Below the pieces are notes generated by a model. It was not told where the DNA came from. It searched no databases and saw only the letters and a program-made list of their open reading frames with translations. 64,000 nt of DNA from Buxus sempervirens (Eukaryota > Streptophyta > Magnoliopsida > Buxales > Buxaceae). Position numbers and translations under genes: made by a program. Positions 11,370 to 23,896 of this stretch are shown here, piece by piece. The first letter of the stretch is position 1. The number at the start of each line of letters is the position of its first letter. The DNA is taken from positions 7,858,150 through 7,922,149 of the forward strand of contig OX387188.1 in NCBI GenBank assembly GCA_947561395.2. The letters are read 5' to 3'.

Positions 11370-14338
11370 GGAGTCACCTTGGGGATGAACGGCAAAGAAA
11401 AAGAAGAACCTTGTTTTTGCGCCTTGCACTTCTGTCATCATGATTGACGAGCTTAAATCCTTTTGATTTTCAAAGCAGTGGAAACACGAAGTGATTTCCA
11501 CTAAGATTTCGAAGTTTGCTCACCCACTTCGGGCTTCTCGGAGCAACTTCTAATTTTAATTTAGATTAAAAAGGATGGGTTGGACTTAAGCTCATCAACC
11601 CGTTTCGACGTTGATGCAAGGCACTCAACAGTTTTCTCTTTCTCTTGTCTGTTCCATTACAGCTTTTAGGTGACTTCAGATTTCAGATTTGGGATTTGAT
11701 TTCAGATTTCAGATTTTTAGACTTGGGACTTTTGAGGACAGTTTTTTTTTTTTAAGGGTTTGGATTAAGGACTGGAAGGAACGAAGAAGGAGGAGATGCT
11801 CTTGGCGAGGAGGTGCTCTCAGCGCTGCTCGGTGCCTTAAGGGAGCCCACACACCTGTCCTACTCTATTTAAAAAAGTGGGAAATGAAAAATTTACAAAT
11901 GGGGCCATCATGCCTGAAGATTTCTTCTTTTTGTCTTCTTCTTCTTCAGAGGTTCTTTGTCTCTTTCTGCTTTTCCAGAGGGGAGGGTGCTTCTGCCAGT
12001 CCCCGTTTTAATAAGGTAGGGGCTTCCCAGTTCGAAGTAACTCCACTGGGGATTGGTGGGAGTCCCTGCCATCTCACTTTTTTGCATGACTCAGCTCCTT
12101 CTTGTCGAGCGTGAGTTGATCGGCCTTCTGGCTCTTGTCTTTCTGAGTGGAGGCCCTCCCTGTTCTGAGGAGGAGATCATCATTTAAGCAAAATTGGGGC
12201 TTCTTTTGGAAGGACCGTTCCACTGAGGATTTGCGGAAGCCTTCTTGCATTTGTCTTTCTTTTGCAAAACCAACCTCTTCAGACTGGGCATGGTCTTGAC
12301 ATACAGCCTCAGGTTTCTTGGACATTCTGCTGGGGGAAAAGAATCAGTTTTAGGGACAGAGGAAGTCTTTGCCATTCCCCTTGCCGGTGTATTACTGCAT
12401 TGGCTTTCTGCTGTTCTGCCTTTCTTCTGCTCTTGACTTCAAGGTGCTTCCGGACCTCTTTCTGATTCTTTTGCCTCTCCTGGGTCTGCAAAATTCTCAC
12501 AGAGCAGTGAGGTATCTGAAATTTGAACAGGGGTAAGCCCCACAGCTTGCTTGCTTTTAATGTGTGTGCCCGTGCATATGACTGAAATGACACAATTTTC
12601 AAAAGTTGTTTTTGTTTTTGTTTTTTTTTTAATTTTTTTTGCATGAGTGATTTTAAAAGAGAGGCGAGACCAACGGTCATGGTGAATTGCCTTGTTAGCT
12701 CGAGGTGTTTCGGGACGGTGTGCTCGACACACAATCCCATGAGACTCTTGGCTCGTGCCAACAAAGGCTGAAAAGATGAAGGGTGCTTCAAAGGGTGTTC
12801 CCCCTTTCCCAGTTTTTGTTTTTCTCTCACCTTGACCCAATTCTTCAGGGTTGTTTCAGGATTTTGCAATTGAGGGTTTTTCCCTTTTCCTTTTCTCTTG
12901 GGTTAGTGCCAGTCCCAGTTTACGGGTTTTGGCCGATTCGTACATCATGTCTCATAGATCAGAGAGGTCTTTACATTAGGACGAAACATTGGCTTGGTCT
13001 TAAATCTAAGAAATGAAGGGATATAAGGCCTAAATTCTTATCTTTTCATTTTCAGGTTTTGCTTTGTGTCTTGCAAAAGCTCGTTCTTCTTTTTAGATTC
13101 CTTCATCATAGATCTGCGTGAATCCTATTGTCACATTTTCTGCAATCATAAAGGACTTTTTGATAGGACGAAACGAAGGCTGAGGTTTTTAGCTCATGAA
13201 AGAAAGGGAATATGGCTCAAAGTCTTTTGTAAATGGGTCGAGTCATGTTCTACTCTTTTCTCGGCCGCTTGGGCCTTGCCATTGCCTTTTTGCTTTTCTC
13301 CATTTTCCTTTTGGAGGTCTTTTGTAACCTTCGCCTTTTCCTTTTGCTTTTGCTCTATCACCATTTTTTTGTTTTTCTGTCCTTTGCTCTGGGATTATCT
13401 TGACTTTTGCCTTGATTAACAAGTCCCAGTGTATTTCCTGCTTTCTTTTTCTCTTCTTTGTTTCTGCTTATTCATTACTTCTCTTTTGTACCCGATGCCA
13501 GATTTAGGGCTCATGACTCAGTGGGTTGGAAGAAAGAAAATTAGGCTCAAGTGGTTTGACTAGAGATATGACTTTGAAAACTGGGGAAATAAAGCAAGGA
13601 TGGCCTTTCATCCTTTTGCAGGAGTTGTGACAACTTGGAATGCTCATGCAAATTTACTCGGGAATCTATTCATTCTTTTTTTTATTTTTCTTTTGTAGCT
13701 TTGCCCCAGTGTGGGGTGGCTAGACACAACACGGGTATTTGAATCAACACGATCAAGCCCAAAGTGTTTTGACTAGCGGATCTTAAAATTCAAGGATGTA
13801 TGAAGGATGGCCTCTCATCCTTTCTTAGAGACATGATGTCAAAGCCGGCCTCGGCCCTTAAGTGGTTCTTGCACTTTCACTTTATTTCTTTCTTTTCTCT
13901 CAAGGAATCGCTCTACCCAATGTGGAGATAGGCTTTTAGGAAGAAAATTATGGTCTGGATCAAGAAGGAATTGCCTTTAGCTCAGTCAAGGTTCTCATGG
14001 GACAGCGTACTACACCCAACTGAAGATACCTTTGAGCAGCTTGGCATTTTTCCATGATCATGGTCATTGCCAAAAGGGGTGTGGTCTCAGAGCAATGTCA
14101 TCACTGACCACTCACTTGTATTTTTTTTCAAAAGGTATTTTCTTTTCTTTTGTGTTTTTCAAAAGGGTTTTTTACAAAGCTTGCATGAAAGTAAAAAGCA
14201 CTTAAAGTATTTACAAAACAGACACTCCTACCAGGGATACTTGGTGCAAAAAGCAAAGTTCAACTTATCCTGGTCCAGGTAGACTTGATGATTTTGGATT
14301 TCGGGATTGCTCTCTGCCTTGCAGTTTTACCACTTTGT
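11370..14338 (-). other. Post-gag non-coding region of element C
   Basis: About 3 kb between gag and the PPT, similar along its length to the same part of A and B. It has no protease, RT, RNase H or integrase signature. The conserved hairpins AAGGATG..CATCCTT are at 13596-13615 and 13803-13822. A CCATGATCATGG-type target-like stretch near 14050 corresponds to the place in B where C itself inserted. Confidence 0.75.
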
Positions 14339-15916
14339 TCAGCGGGTGCCACTTGAAGACGCTTGATTGTGGTCAGGGAGAGGGTTCGTGGTGGTGGCTG
14401 AGGGAGGAGTCGATACCGGGGGATCAACCGAGATACGCTTGTTGTCGATCAAATCCTGGACATCGTGCTTCAATTCCCAGCAACGATTGGTATGATGTCC
14501 GGGGCCTCCCATGTGGTAGTCGCAATACTCATTGGGATTGTAGGAGCGACTGTTGGACGGTTGCTGAGTTGGCTGCTTCTTCTGTAAGTACCCTTTCTTT
14601 AATAGGGTTGGCAGCAATTCTGACAAGGGATAAGGTAAGGGTGCGAACACCCGATTCAACCTTGCTTGGAATTCCTCCTTGGTCCATCTCGGCTGCCATG
14701 CAGGTTGTGCCCCTTGACCACTATTCTGATTTCCTCTCCTGTCGGGTGCTGAAAAGTGGAAGGGCCTATTCTGCTGGACGTAGTTGACGGCCTCGTCCTC
14801 TCTCTTTCTATCCATTCCCCTTCCAGTGACAGGGGTCCTTCTCTGCTCAGTTGCAAAGCCAGCCACTCTGCCAGACTTCACCCCATCTTCTATTCGGTCT
14901 ACTACCACGACAAGGTCAGCAAAACTTGCGGCAAACTGCCCCAGTAGCAAAGTGTAGTACGGCTGCCCTAGCGTCGAGATGAACAATGTCACCATTTCCT
15001 TCTCCAACATGGGTGGTTGCACCATACCGGCCATTTCTCGCCATCTCTTTGCATATTCACGAATGGACTCAGTGCTCTTCTTTGTCATTTTTTGCAATTC
15101 CATCCGTGTGGGCAAGACCTCCGTGTTGAACTTGAAGTGTTAAAGGAATATGCTGGCCAGGTCATCCCACGTTCTTATCTGGTTCCTGTCCAGACTGGCG
15201 AACCATTTCTGCGCTGAGCCTATCAGGGAGCGTTGAAAGAATTGGATCATGATTCTCTCGTCATAGGCGTACTGGCACATATCCCCGTAGTATGCCCTAA
15301 GGTGAGACAATGGGCACCCACTTCCATCAAATTTCACAAAGTCTGGGCACCTAAACTTCGGCGGGAGTTGCAGATTAGGGAAGAATCCTAGTCTGTCCAA
15401 TGAGGCTTCCTTCGGTATAGGACCTTGGTTCACAATCCGCATCTGTTCTTTTAGCATCTCCACATCCGCTTGCACCTGGACTAAGATACCTGGTGCTTCC
15501 CATGCTCGGTACCACTCTTCTTCGTCGTGCCCCATTCCTTGTGGCATTACTTGCTGTGGTGGCATGGCCAGGGGTGCCGGAATTTGTAACGGCTGTTCTG
15601 GTTGAGCTGCCAAACGATGCGGGATCTGTGGTTCGGGCGGCTGTAGGTTCAACTGTGGGAGAACTGGTGGTGGCTGCTCTAGCTGTGGCTGTTGTACCGG
15701 CGGTATCAGCTGCTGTGGCGGAGGTACCACTGGTGGTGGCTGTACAAGCTGCTGTGGCGCTTGCATTCTCTCCATTTGCTGCATCATGGCAGTCATCATG
15801 GTGGTCATGTTGGCCATCTGCTGATTAAGACCAGCGATCACGGGGTGGCCTTCCAAGTCCTCCTGCCCATGAGGCGGGAGAGGTGGCGCTTGCTCGAGTC
15901 CTTCAGCAGGATCCAT
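14339..15916 (-). pseudogene. gag: gag of element C (Retrotrans_gag family, about one break)
   Basis: Read on the - strand, starting near 15916 with MDPAEGLEQAPPLPPHGQED. A proline/glutamine-rich N-terminal part with methionine-rich NMTTMMTAMMQQMERMQ is followed by the core of plant gypsy gag (PF03732 type: KWFASLDRNQIRTWDDLAS; ELQKMTKKSTESIREYAKRW; FISTLGQPYYTLLLGQF). The end has a zinc-knuckle-like CDYHMGGPGHHTNRC and VQDLID, as in Tat/Ogre gags. Gag would coat the element RNA in cytoplasmic particles. It is close to the gag of A and less like that of B. It appears broken about once. Confidence 0.88.
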
Positions 15917-18770
15917 CTGTAATCTTCTTCTTGAACGTAGGAGGTATGGACTGCGAAACGCAATCTTGGTACCTGGGTGAAAATAGACAAGTCAGTATAA
16001 AGAATGCATATTACAATGAAATATAATGCATTTCTGTGCAGATTAACTGTGATGATTTTCCATTATTCATTCTCCTTTTTAACCGCCAATTCGGAGGTAA
16101 GGGAAGAGTCCCTGCTTTGATTTTAGGAACTGCGAGAATTGATTTCTGCAAATTTTGGAAACTGTAAGAGTTGATTTGCAAAGATTGGTACATGTCAATG
16201 GGACAGTCCCTGTATTTGACCTCCAGGAACTTCAAGAGTTGATTCCTGCGGGGTAAGTGATTCCTACCGAATTTGGGGAAATGCGAAATGATTTCCAAAG
16301 CAGCAGAAGTACGAAATGACTTCTACTAAGATTTGGGGAAGCGCAAAATGGCTTTGATTTGGATTTTGGAAACGCAAAATGGTTTCAGAGTAGTGGAAGC
16401 TCGAAATGGCTTCGATTTGGAAACACGAAGTGGTTTCAGATTTTGGGGAAGCACGAAATGGCTTCGGATTAGCAGAAGCACGAAATGGCTTCAACTAAGA
16501 TTTTGGGAAACACAAAGTGGTTTCACTTTGGAAACACGAAGTGGTTTCAGATTAGTGGAAGCACGAAATGGCCTCAATTTGGAAACACGAAGTGGTTTCA
16601 TATTTTGGGGAAACACGAAGTGGTTTCGGATTTTGGAAACACGAAGTGGTTTCGGATTTGGAAACACGAAGTGGTTTCGGACTTGGAAACACGAAGTGGT
16701 TTCGGACTTGGAAACACGAAGTGGTTTCAGACTTGGAAACACGAAGTGGTTTCAGATTTTGGAAACACGAAGTGGTTTTAGGAGCAGCAGAAACGCGAAA
16801 TGGTTTCGACTAAGATTTAGCCACTCAGAGGCGAGGGGAAGAGTCCCTGATTTTGTGGGTAGTCCTGGTTTGGGCAGAAGTCCCTGTCTTGGGCAGAAAG
16901 TCCCTGTTTTGGGAAGAAGTCCCGGTTTGGGAAGAGTTCCTGTTTTTGGGGAAACGCGAAATGATTTCCTAGGGCTGCAGAAGCACAAAATGGCTTTGAC
17001 TGAGATTTGAGATTAGCAATTGGCATTTTGCCATATTTGATCTTTGCTTGGATCTGAAATTTCTTCCTTCTTCTTTTCATCATTTTTTCTTTGTCTTTTC
17101 AATTTGGCTGATGGCCATCAGCAAGGGTCAGACTTGACTTTTTATTTTGGGCTGGGTCACAGCCAATTTATTTCATGATTTTTCTTATTAAGCTGAAGAT
17201 GAGTGGAGCACCGGGAATTGGAGCCAGTCCCGGTGTAGCTTTGATCTTTGGAACATTTTGCATTCTTTCCCTTGGAAATGATTTAATCAAAGTGTTTGTG
17301 CAAATGATTCTGAAGTGTGTGCACTTGGTGCATGAAGATGCTTGCACAAAATTAAAGCCAAGGCTAAATGGTATTACCATTCAAAAACCTATATCCAAAA
17401 TTGAATATGAGAGAATTACATCAAAAAGGGTGTGTGCATAGCCCTAAAAAAGGTTGGTGCCTCGCGGGGCACGACTTCTAGACATACTTGTGTATGGAAG
17501 CACATCCGAGTCCCGGTCTGCTTTTCGTTCATCTGTTCTTTCATCTGCCTTTGATTTCCATATGTCAGACCAACAAAATTTACAACTTGCCAGCGGGGGC
17601 GAAAATTACATGATATTCTCAAAAATCTGCAAAGAAGTCACCCTTAAGGCTGTTGGGAGCCAAAAGGAAGGGTACAAATTTGCTTCAAGGCGGGTAAGCC
17701 AAATTCCTAAATCTAGGGTTTAGTTCCCCTGCTCTGATCTGGCCTGCTTTCACCTGATTGTCTGATCTAGCCGGCTTTTATCTGCTCAAAAGGCTGACCC
17801 GGACTCAGAGTGCTTCCAACGGACTCAATGGGTCAAGGCACACGGCTCGCAGGACTCCATGCATGGATCCGAGGTAGTTCCCCTGATCAAAATTTGGTTG
17901 GCTTCCTAAATTAAGGCCAAGGTAGCCCATGATCTAGGGTTTACTCCATTTGATGCAAAAAGTGGGGGTTGCTACCCCTGATGGACTCTTGGGTTTTAAT
18001 TTGATTTTTTTTCTTATTTCATCATTCACATCACACTCCCTCACAATCATAAGCGCGTGGTTCATTCAGAAACGCTAGGTGGGGAAGGATACCCAGCCCG
18101 AGACATACGCCTACAAGGGTCTGGACCAGTACTGGATCCTCGCGTGCCACGGCAAGAAACCAGTGGTGCTAATGGACTCCAGAAAACTGGGGGGATGGGT
18201 TTACCCTGTTTTCCCCGGCAAGCCACGGGAGCGTAGGTGCTAATACCATCCCAAGAGTCAGTTCATAGGAATCAGAAGGGTAGGCTGCTAGAGAGATCTA
18301 GGTTTTGGAGAAGAAGAAGCAATATCCGCATTCACTCAATCATTCAGGGTCGGATCATTCACGCATCCCCCCTCGTGCGTGTCACCCCACGCAGTTTATC
18401 ACAAAACTGGAAAATAAATCCATCCACGGTGTGGTGGCGTGCCCGTATGTGCATTTGGGCTGAGTGCGGTGTCTAACCGGGTGAGATTTGACTGGATTTT
18501 GTTGACAAAGGAGTTTTTACCGTCTCGTATAGTAAGGTGCAGAATTGGCACGCAATACGAGGTTCTGGGAGAGTCCCCAGGTAAGTGGGGGGTCACAGGG
18601 GACCGCTTAAATCCCACTTTCCTTAGGCGATTATCATGTCCTTGTGACAGGACTTCCTAGAATACGCAATTGCGTGTATTCCACGTCTTACTAAGCGAGG
18701 TAGTAAAACCCTAAAATCGACTAAATCCCTCTTAGGTTGACTCATTCTAACCAAGGGTCCTATTCGGCGG
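15917..18770 (-). other. 5' leader of element C
   Basis: About 2.85 kb between PBS and gag with no convincing protein. It contains the hairpin array at 16333-16830, a second short array of AGTCCCTGTTTTGGG-like units (about 16838-16960), and a block near 17450-18760 that is conserved in the leaders of A and B, including GTGCCtcgcgGGGCAC at about 17457-17472. Long open frames over 16333-17010 come from the repeat. Confidence 0.8.
16333..16830 (-). repeat. GAAACCACTTCGTGTTTCC hairpin array in the leader of C
   Basis: In + view about 18 tandem copies of a 24-30 bp unit, GGAAACACGAAGTGGTTTC plus a spacer. Each unit forms AAACAC-GAA-GTGGTTT. The most regular stretch is 16600-16780. The word is the one used in the leader of A. 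Confidence 0.85.
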
Positions 18771-18773
18771 AGA

Positions 18774-18793
18774 AGTCCCCAGTGGAGTCGCCA
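18774..18793 (-). promoter_or_regulatory. Primer-binding site of element C
   Basis: On the - strand TGGCGACTCCACTGGGGACT starts 3 nt after the LTR end TGCGCACA. It matches the Tat/Ogre tRNA-Arg type of PBS (recalled family knowledge). Confidence 0.85.
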
Positions 18794-18796
18794 GGC

Positions 18797-21724
18797 TGTG
18801 CGCACCTGATTTCAGTCGCACGACGAGGCGCACGCGTAACGACGCGTGCCTCGGGTTTTGTTTGGAGTCGCCACTGCCTGATGGGGTGCAGGCAGACACC
18901 TGGGTGCCTAAGTTCTTCTTCTAAGGCTTTTGGTCTGCGGCTTTGAGATTCTAAGTAGGGGCTCGGTTGCGGTCTGGGGAAGTCCGTAGACACCCCAGTC
19001 CACCCCGTCAAGTGACGGGTCCCATAGGTTTCCCTGGTTTGAGTCAACTTTGGTCTCTCACTCACCCGATTCCTATTCCAGCATGCAATTTTGATTAAGT
19101 CTGGCGGGACCGCCAAAGTGGTGTGGGTCCCTTTACTTGATTTTATTTTTTTAATTAAGATGATCTGGGCCTGGTGGGGTGGGCCCCGTTGGAAGGCCCA
19201 CGGTATCCCTTGGTGGGCCAAGTGTGGCCCGCATGTTCCTTGGTGGGCCAAGTGTGGCCCTTTGGATTTTGGCTCACTTTGAATTGATTTTATTTTAGAG
19301 TTCAAGTTGGATTAGTTAAGTGGATTTCATGCCAAAAGTGGGCCGGGATTGCTTTGTGGGCCCTTGAGTGGGCCCCACAATTGGTTGCCAAGTGATTTTG
19401 ATTTTATCTTTCTTATCTGTGTCAAAATGGGCCAAGCATTGGGCTTGGGGTCCTTTACCTGGGCTTGGGCTTGAAAGCCCAAGGCTTCCTGAATTAGGGT
19501 TTGGAAACCCTAAGTTGGTCGGGTTCATGGGCTTAGTGGGCCCGATAGGCCCTACCCGTGGTCTCGGCCAAACCACATCCTACTTTAATCATGCATGGCC
19601 CAATTAGGGCTTGGGTGGGCCTCAAGTGGTCTGGCCCACTCAAATCTTTTATTATCTTAGTTAAGCAAAATGAATTGGTCGGGCTTGGTGGGCCCCGTTG
19701 GAAGGCCCACTGGAAACCAAGTTGGACCAAGGGTCCAAGCCCCATGTTGGGTTTCCGGGTGACCTGGAAACCCTATTGGTTCATCCGGTTCAGTTTGGAA
19801 ATAAAACCCACGTTCAGCAATAATCACATGAGAAAATATACAAGATTGACAACCTATCAAGAAAACATTGGCTCATTGTGCTGGGTCCAAGGGGAGGTAC
19901 CCGGGGGCCCGAGTTGGATGCGCAACGAACAAAGGGGGTGGGGGGTGCGGGGGGCGAAGCCCCCGCGGTATAGTAAAGGGCATTTACGGAAATTTTCAAA
20001 AATATAGCATTTCGGCAGGCTTTTAGGGGTATGCGCCGACCTCGGGCACTAGGCACGAGGTCGGCGCGGGCCGAGCGGACCAAAACAGCGAAAAAACACG
20101 TAAAATGAGGTGGGCGCGAGGTGGGCGTCAGGTGGGCGCGAGCTAGGCGCCAGGTGGGCGCGAGCTCAGCGCACCCAAAAAAGGTGGGCGCGAGCTCGGC
20201 GCCAGGTGGGCGCGAGCTCAGCGCACCCAAAAAAGGTGGGCGCGGGTAGGCGCGAGCTCGGCGCCAGGTGGGCGCGAGCTAGGCGCCAGGTGGGCGGACC
20301 CAAGCTAGGTGAGCGTGAGCTCAGCGCGAGGTGAGCGCGAGCTCAGCGCAGACCCTGACTCTCTGTTTTTTTCTCTCCAAACTCCATTTCCGACTGGTTT
20401 TAAGCTCTGTAACTGGTTTCTGGGGATCCTTAGAACCCCAGCAGACCTCTGAACACAGTTGGAAATTAATCTAACCACCAAACCTCTTTGCAAATCTACC
20501 AATCCGACACAAAAACACTAACAAAACATCTAACAACATCTAACAGAACATGGATAAATGAAGAAAGGAACAGGGGGCTTTATCAGGATACAGGAGATGC
20601 AAACATCAGGGAGAACATGCTCCCCCCTCGAATCACATAGTCACTGTTACTATACGAAATAACAGAAAAGAACAGATAGCAATAAACTTATTTATTTTGG
20701 AACAGGGGCCATCGAGAACATTACCTGGGTGTTTCAACACCTCTCCGAAGTGGGTGAAGCCTCCTTGGAGCGCGCGAGCAGCCGCCGGAGCAACCTTCTT
20801 CTCACCCCAAGAGCACGACCTTCGGATTTGACAAGGAAGAAGAGGAAGGGAGGGGGCATGTGTGTCTGGTCTTTATCTTCAAAATCCCGAGCCCAGAAGA
20901 ATGATGCCGAACCCTAGAATCCCAAAACCAGAGAATGCCCGGCCAAAGAAAAATCTCCCAACAAAAAATCCGAACCCAAAAAAAATGCGGAACCCCAAAA
21001 ATCGCAGAACCCCTGCAAATGAAGGCTGCTGGAGCTTTTATAGAAGGAAAAAATGGGCATCCGCCCACTTTGGCGCCCAGCTCTCGCCGAGCTCCTGTCG
21101 CTCGGCGCGAGCGGCAAAATGATTAAAACATTAAATGCCGCCGCGGGTTTGTCTTAAAAATCTGAAAATTAGGATATGGTCCCTGGGATATTTAGGTTTA
21201 ATATTATTTTATTCAGATATTTTCAAATACTTTCAGATTGGTCCCTGGGATATTTTGAATTTTCAGATATTTACGGATTTGATCCCCGAGATATTTTCCT
21301 GCGCAACTCGCCACGTGTGCAGCTTTTTGCCACGTGCGCAGATTGCCAGTTTTGCTACTTGGAAACTTCATCAGCTCATATTTTCTTCATCCGGGCTCTG
21401 ATCTGGGCAAACTCAGTGGCGTTAGAATCGTATCGGAGCCCTCTATCCCATGACCTAGGGGTAGGCCTCTGGATCGGATTTTGGCAGAAAGTCAACTTTT
21501 GGCTTCGCCCAAGTTTGACCGACCGCAGAACCTTCATCCGGACTCCAATTCCTGCAAACTCAGTTGCGTTGGAATCGTGTCGAGATTCTCTATCCAATGG
21601 CATAAAGCAAGGTGGCCAAATATCACTTAATCAAAAAGTCAACTTTTTGTCCCCTTGGGGTTTGACTTTCTGCTAGGGTTTTCATTTTCAGCAACTCCAG
21701 GGGTGCAAAAATAAGGTGCTTACA
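18797..21724 (-). repeat. 5' LTR of element C
   Basis: Nearly identical to 8459-11353. TATA at 21042-21036, purine motif at 20755-20792 and donor-like CCCAG|GTAA (GT at 20724-20723), all on the - strand. The outer edge GGTGCTTACA is followed by target copy ATGGT (21725-21729). Confidence 0.92.
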
Positions 21725-21729
21725 ATGGT

Positions 21730-22109
21730 CATGCCAAAAAAGTGCAGTCTCAGAATGATGTCATCATCGACCCGCGCACTTGCCATTTTTTTTCAAAAAG
21801 TATTTTCTTCTGTGTTTTTTCAAAAGGTTTTTACAAAAGTTTGCATGAAAGTGAAAGCATGTAAAAATATGTACAGAACAACCAATCACCAGGAACGGTT
21901 GATGCAAAAAGTAAATTTTAACTTAGCTTGGGAATGGAGGACTCGGTGTGGGACCGTGTCTGGTGCAGATTTTGGATTCTTGGGAGTTGGTTGTGCCTTG
22001 CAACTCACTTCTCAGCTGTGCCACTGGAGGATGCCCCCTTGCTTTGATCCAGGAGAGGGTTCACATATACGGCAGCTGGTGGTGTTTTGGCAGGAGCAGG
22101 AGGGTCCAC
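21730..22109 (-). other. Post-gag region of element B (piece adjoining gag)
   Basis: Continuation of B beyond C: AAAAGTGCAGTCTCAGAATG.. matches 14070-14120 in C and the reverse of 39930-39960 in A. Non-coding. Confidence 0.7.
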
Positions 22110-23582
22110 TGTGATTCTCCTGGCATCAATCAGATCTTGGATTGCATGCCAGAGGACCCAACACTAATTAGTGGCATGCCCCGGTGACCCCATGTGATAT
22201 TCACAGATTGCCTTGGGGTCATAGTTCCTCCCCAATGCTGCATTTGGGTTGGGAGTTATCAACCTCAAATAACCTCCCTTCAGCATTGTGGGAAGGAGCT
22301 CTGCCAGCGTATAGGGAAGAGGTGTAAATACCTTCTGTCTCCGATCTTCCCTTCGTGCACCTTGTGGTAGCACCGACCCTGTAGGCCTCGTGCCATGTGG
22401 ATGTGACCCTCCTTGCAGGTGGAGTGGTTGTTGCCCCTGTGCGGAGTCAACACCTGCCACGTCTCTCTGGCCTTCAAGCTTCTTGCCTCCGTTCACTGGC
22501 CTTCTTGACATTGCCCCAGGTGAGCCTGCCTCTATCAATCCTGCCTTGATGCCACCCTCAACCCGGCCGGCGATCTGGACCAGGGCACTAAAGCTTGTAG
22601 CTTGCTGGCCAATCATGTGAGAGTAGTATGGTTGCCCCAGGGTTAAGATGATTAGGTTGGCCATCTCTTCCTCTGTCAGTGGTGGGCGCACCATCATTGC
22701 ATGTTCGCGCCATCTCCAAGCATAATCTCGGATTATCTCGCCTGCCTTCTTGCTCATCCTCATCAGTTCCATCCGAGTAGGTACAACCTCGGAGTTAAAC
22801 CTAAACTGTTCTGTGAAGAGGTGTGCTAGGCCTGACCAAGTCCGAATCTATGCAAGGTTGAGGGTGGAAAACCAACGATGTGCTTGCCCGGTCAAGGATC
22901 TCTGGAATAGCTGTATCATCAATTGCTCATCCTTGTTGTACCCTATCATGGCTCCACAGTATGATCTCAGATGTGCAGTGGGGCAGCCAGTCCCATCGAA
23001 TTTCTCAAAGTCAGGACACCTGAATTTCGCTGGGAGTCGTATGTCGGGGAAGAAGCAGAAATTGTCCACTGTCATCCCTCCTAGCACTGACCCTCTTTTC
23101 AGTTCTTGCCATTTTGCCCTGAGTTCATTGATCACGGCACTAACTTCAGGCGAGATGCCCCTGGTCTCGACTCTTGGTCTATGCCATTCCTCTTCCTCTT
23201 CATGGTTCATCTTTGGGATGTGCGGGAGATGCATCGCTTCTTCAAGAGGCGGCTGATGCGGCTGCTGGTCTTGCGGCACAGCCAAAGGTGGAACTTGTGA
23301 AGGGAAAGCCTGTGGAGGCATAGGATAGACAGGTATCGGCAGGGCATGTGGTGGTCCTAGCGGTCCTTGCGGCAACGCTTGTAGTTCTCCTTGAGGTTGC
23401 GGGATAGCTGGTTGCGGCATCCGCCTGACTAGGCTTTGGAGCAGCTGGGTGATTTGCCCCATCTGCTGAGTTAAGTGTACAATCACAGGCTCATCCTCAA
23501 TCTAGCGCTAAGGGGGAGGCTGCTGCGGTACTGGGGGTTGTGGTACTGGCAGCTAAGGCACAGGCATCTCTTCCGGGTTCAT
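22110..23582 (-). pseudogene. gag: gag of element B (a few breaks)
   Basis: Begins near 23582 with MNPEEMPVP. It has a proline-rich N-terminal part, LTQQMGQITQLLQSL, then core similarity (FRCPDFEKFDGTGCPTAHLR; MIQLFQRSLTGQAHRWFSTL; LGQPYYSHMIGQQATSFSAL) and a terminal knuckle-like CEYHMGSPGHATN. It is clearly the same family as the gags of A and C but more distant. Several breaks; not functional as it stands. Confidence 0.8.
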
Positions 23583-23896
23583 CTTCGTGTGGGATCTTAA
23601 CAGGTATGGACTTCAGTGAGCTATGGCCACAACGCTTTTAACCTTGGGAAAACAAAATAAAAAGGAAGGACAAAACAAGCAACATGTTAGTTTCTTCCGA
23701 AAATGGTCTGCTCCTATGTGAAGGCAGCCGTGGTTTAGAGTGCCGTGTGTGGCAGAAGAGTGGTGCTTTTTTTTAAAAGGTAAGCTCTGCTTTGTGTTGG
23801 TGCTGTGAGTGGTGACAAGGAATCTTCGCACCGCAGACAGCGTTGCGGCCGTGTGTAGCAAAACGCCGTATATGGCTATGCATAAAAAGGAAACAT

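Larger units (their letters stand above)
8459..21724 (-). mobile_element. Element C: youngest gag-only Tat-like LTR retrotransposon, nested in B
   Basis: Full outline on the - strand: 5' LTR 18797-21724, PBS 18774-18793, leader, gag 14339-15916, non-coding 3' region, PPT, 3' LTR 8459-11353. The target duplication ATGGT lies at 8454-8458 and 21725-21729. The LTRs are nearly identical by eye (about 98-99%), pointing to a recent insertion. Structure and ends look whole; gag shows about one break. There is no pol, so it would depend on an autonomous relative. Confidence 0.92.

Noticed and set aside
15493-15922. + strand frames opposite the gag of C (LVALLAVVAWPGVPE..)
   Set aside because: Antisense shadow of the proline/glutamine-rich gag N-terminus.
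16333-17010. 225-codon open frame rich in NTKWF/EVVS repeats
   Set aside because: It is the leader hairpin array of C read in frame; all frames on both strands stay open for the same reason, and it is antisense to the element.
18771-18793. Possible tRNA gene at TGGCGACTCC..GGGGA
   Set aside because: Only the 3'-end complement is present, exactly after LTR ends; it is a primer-binding site.
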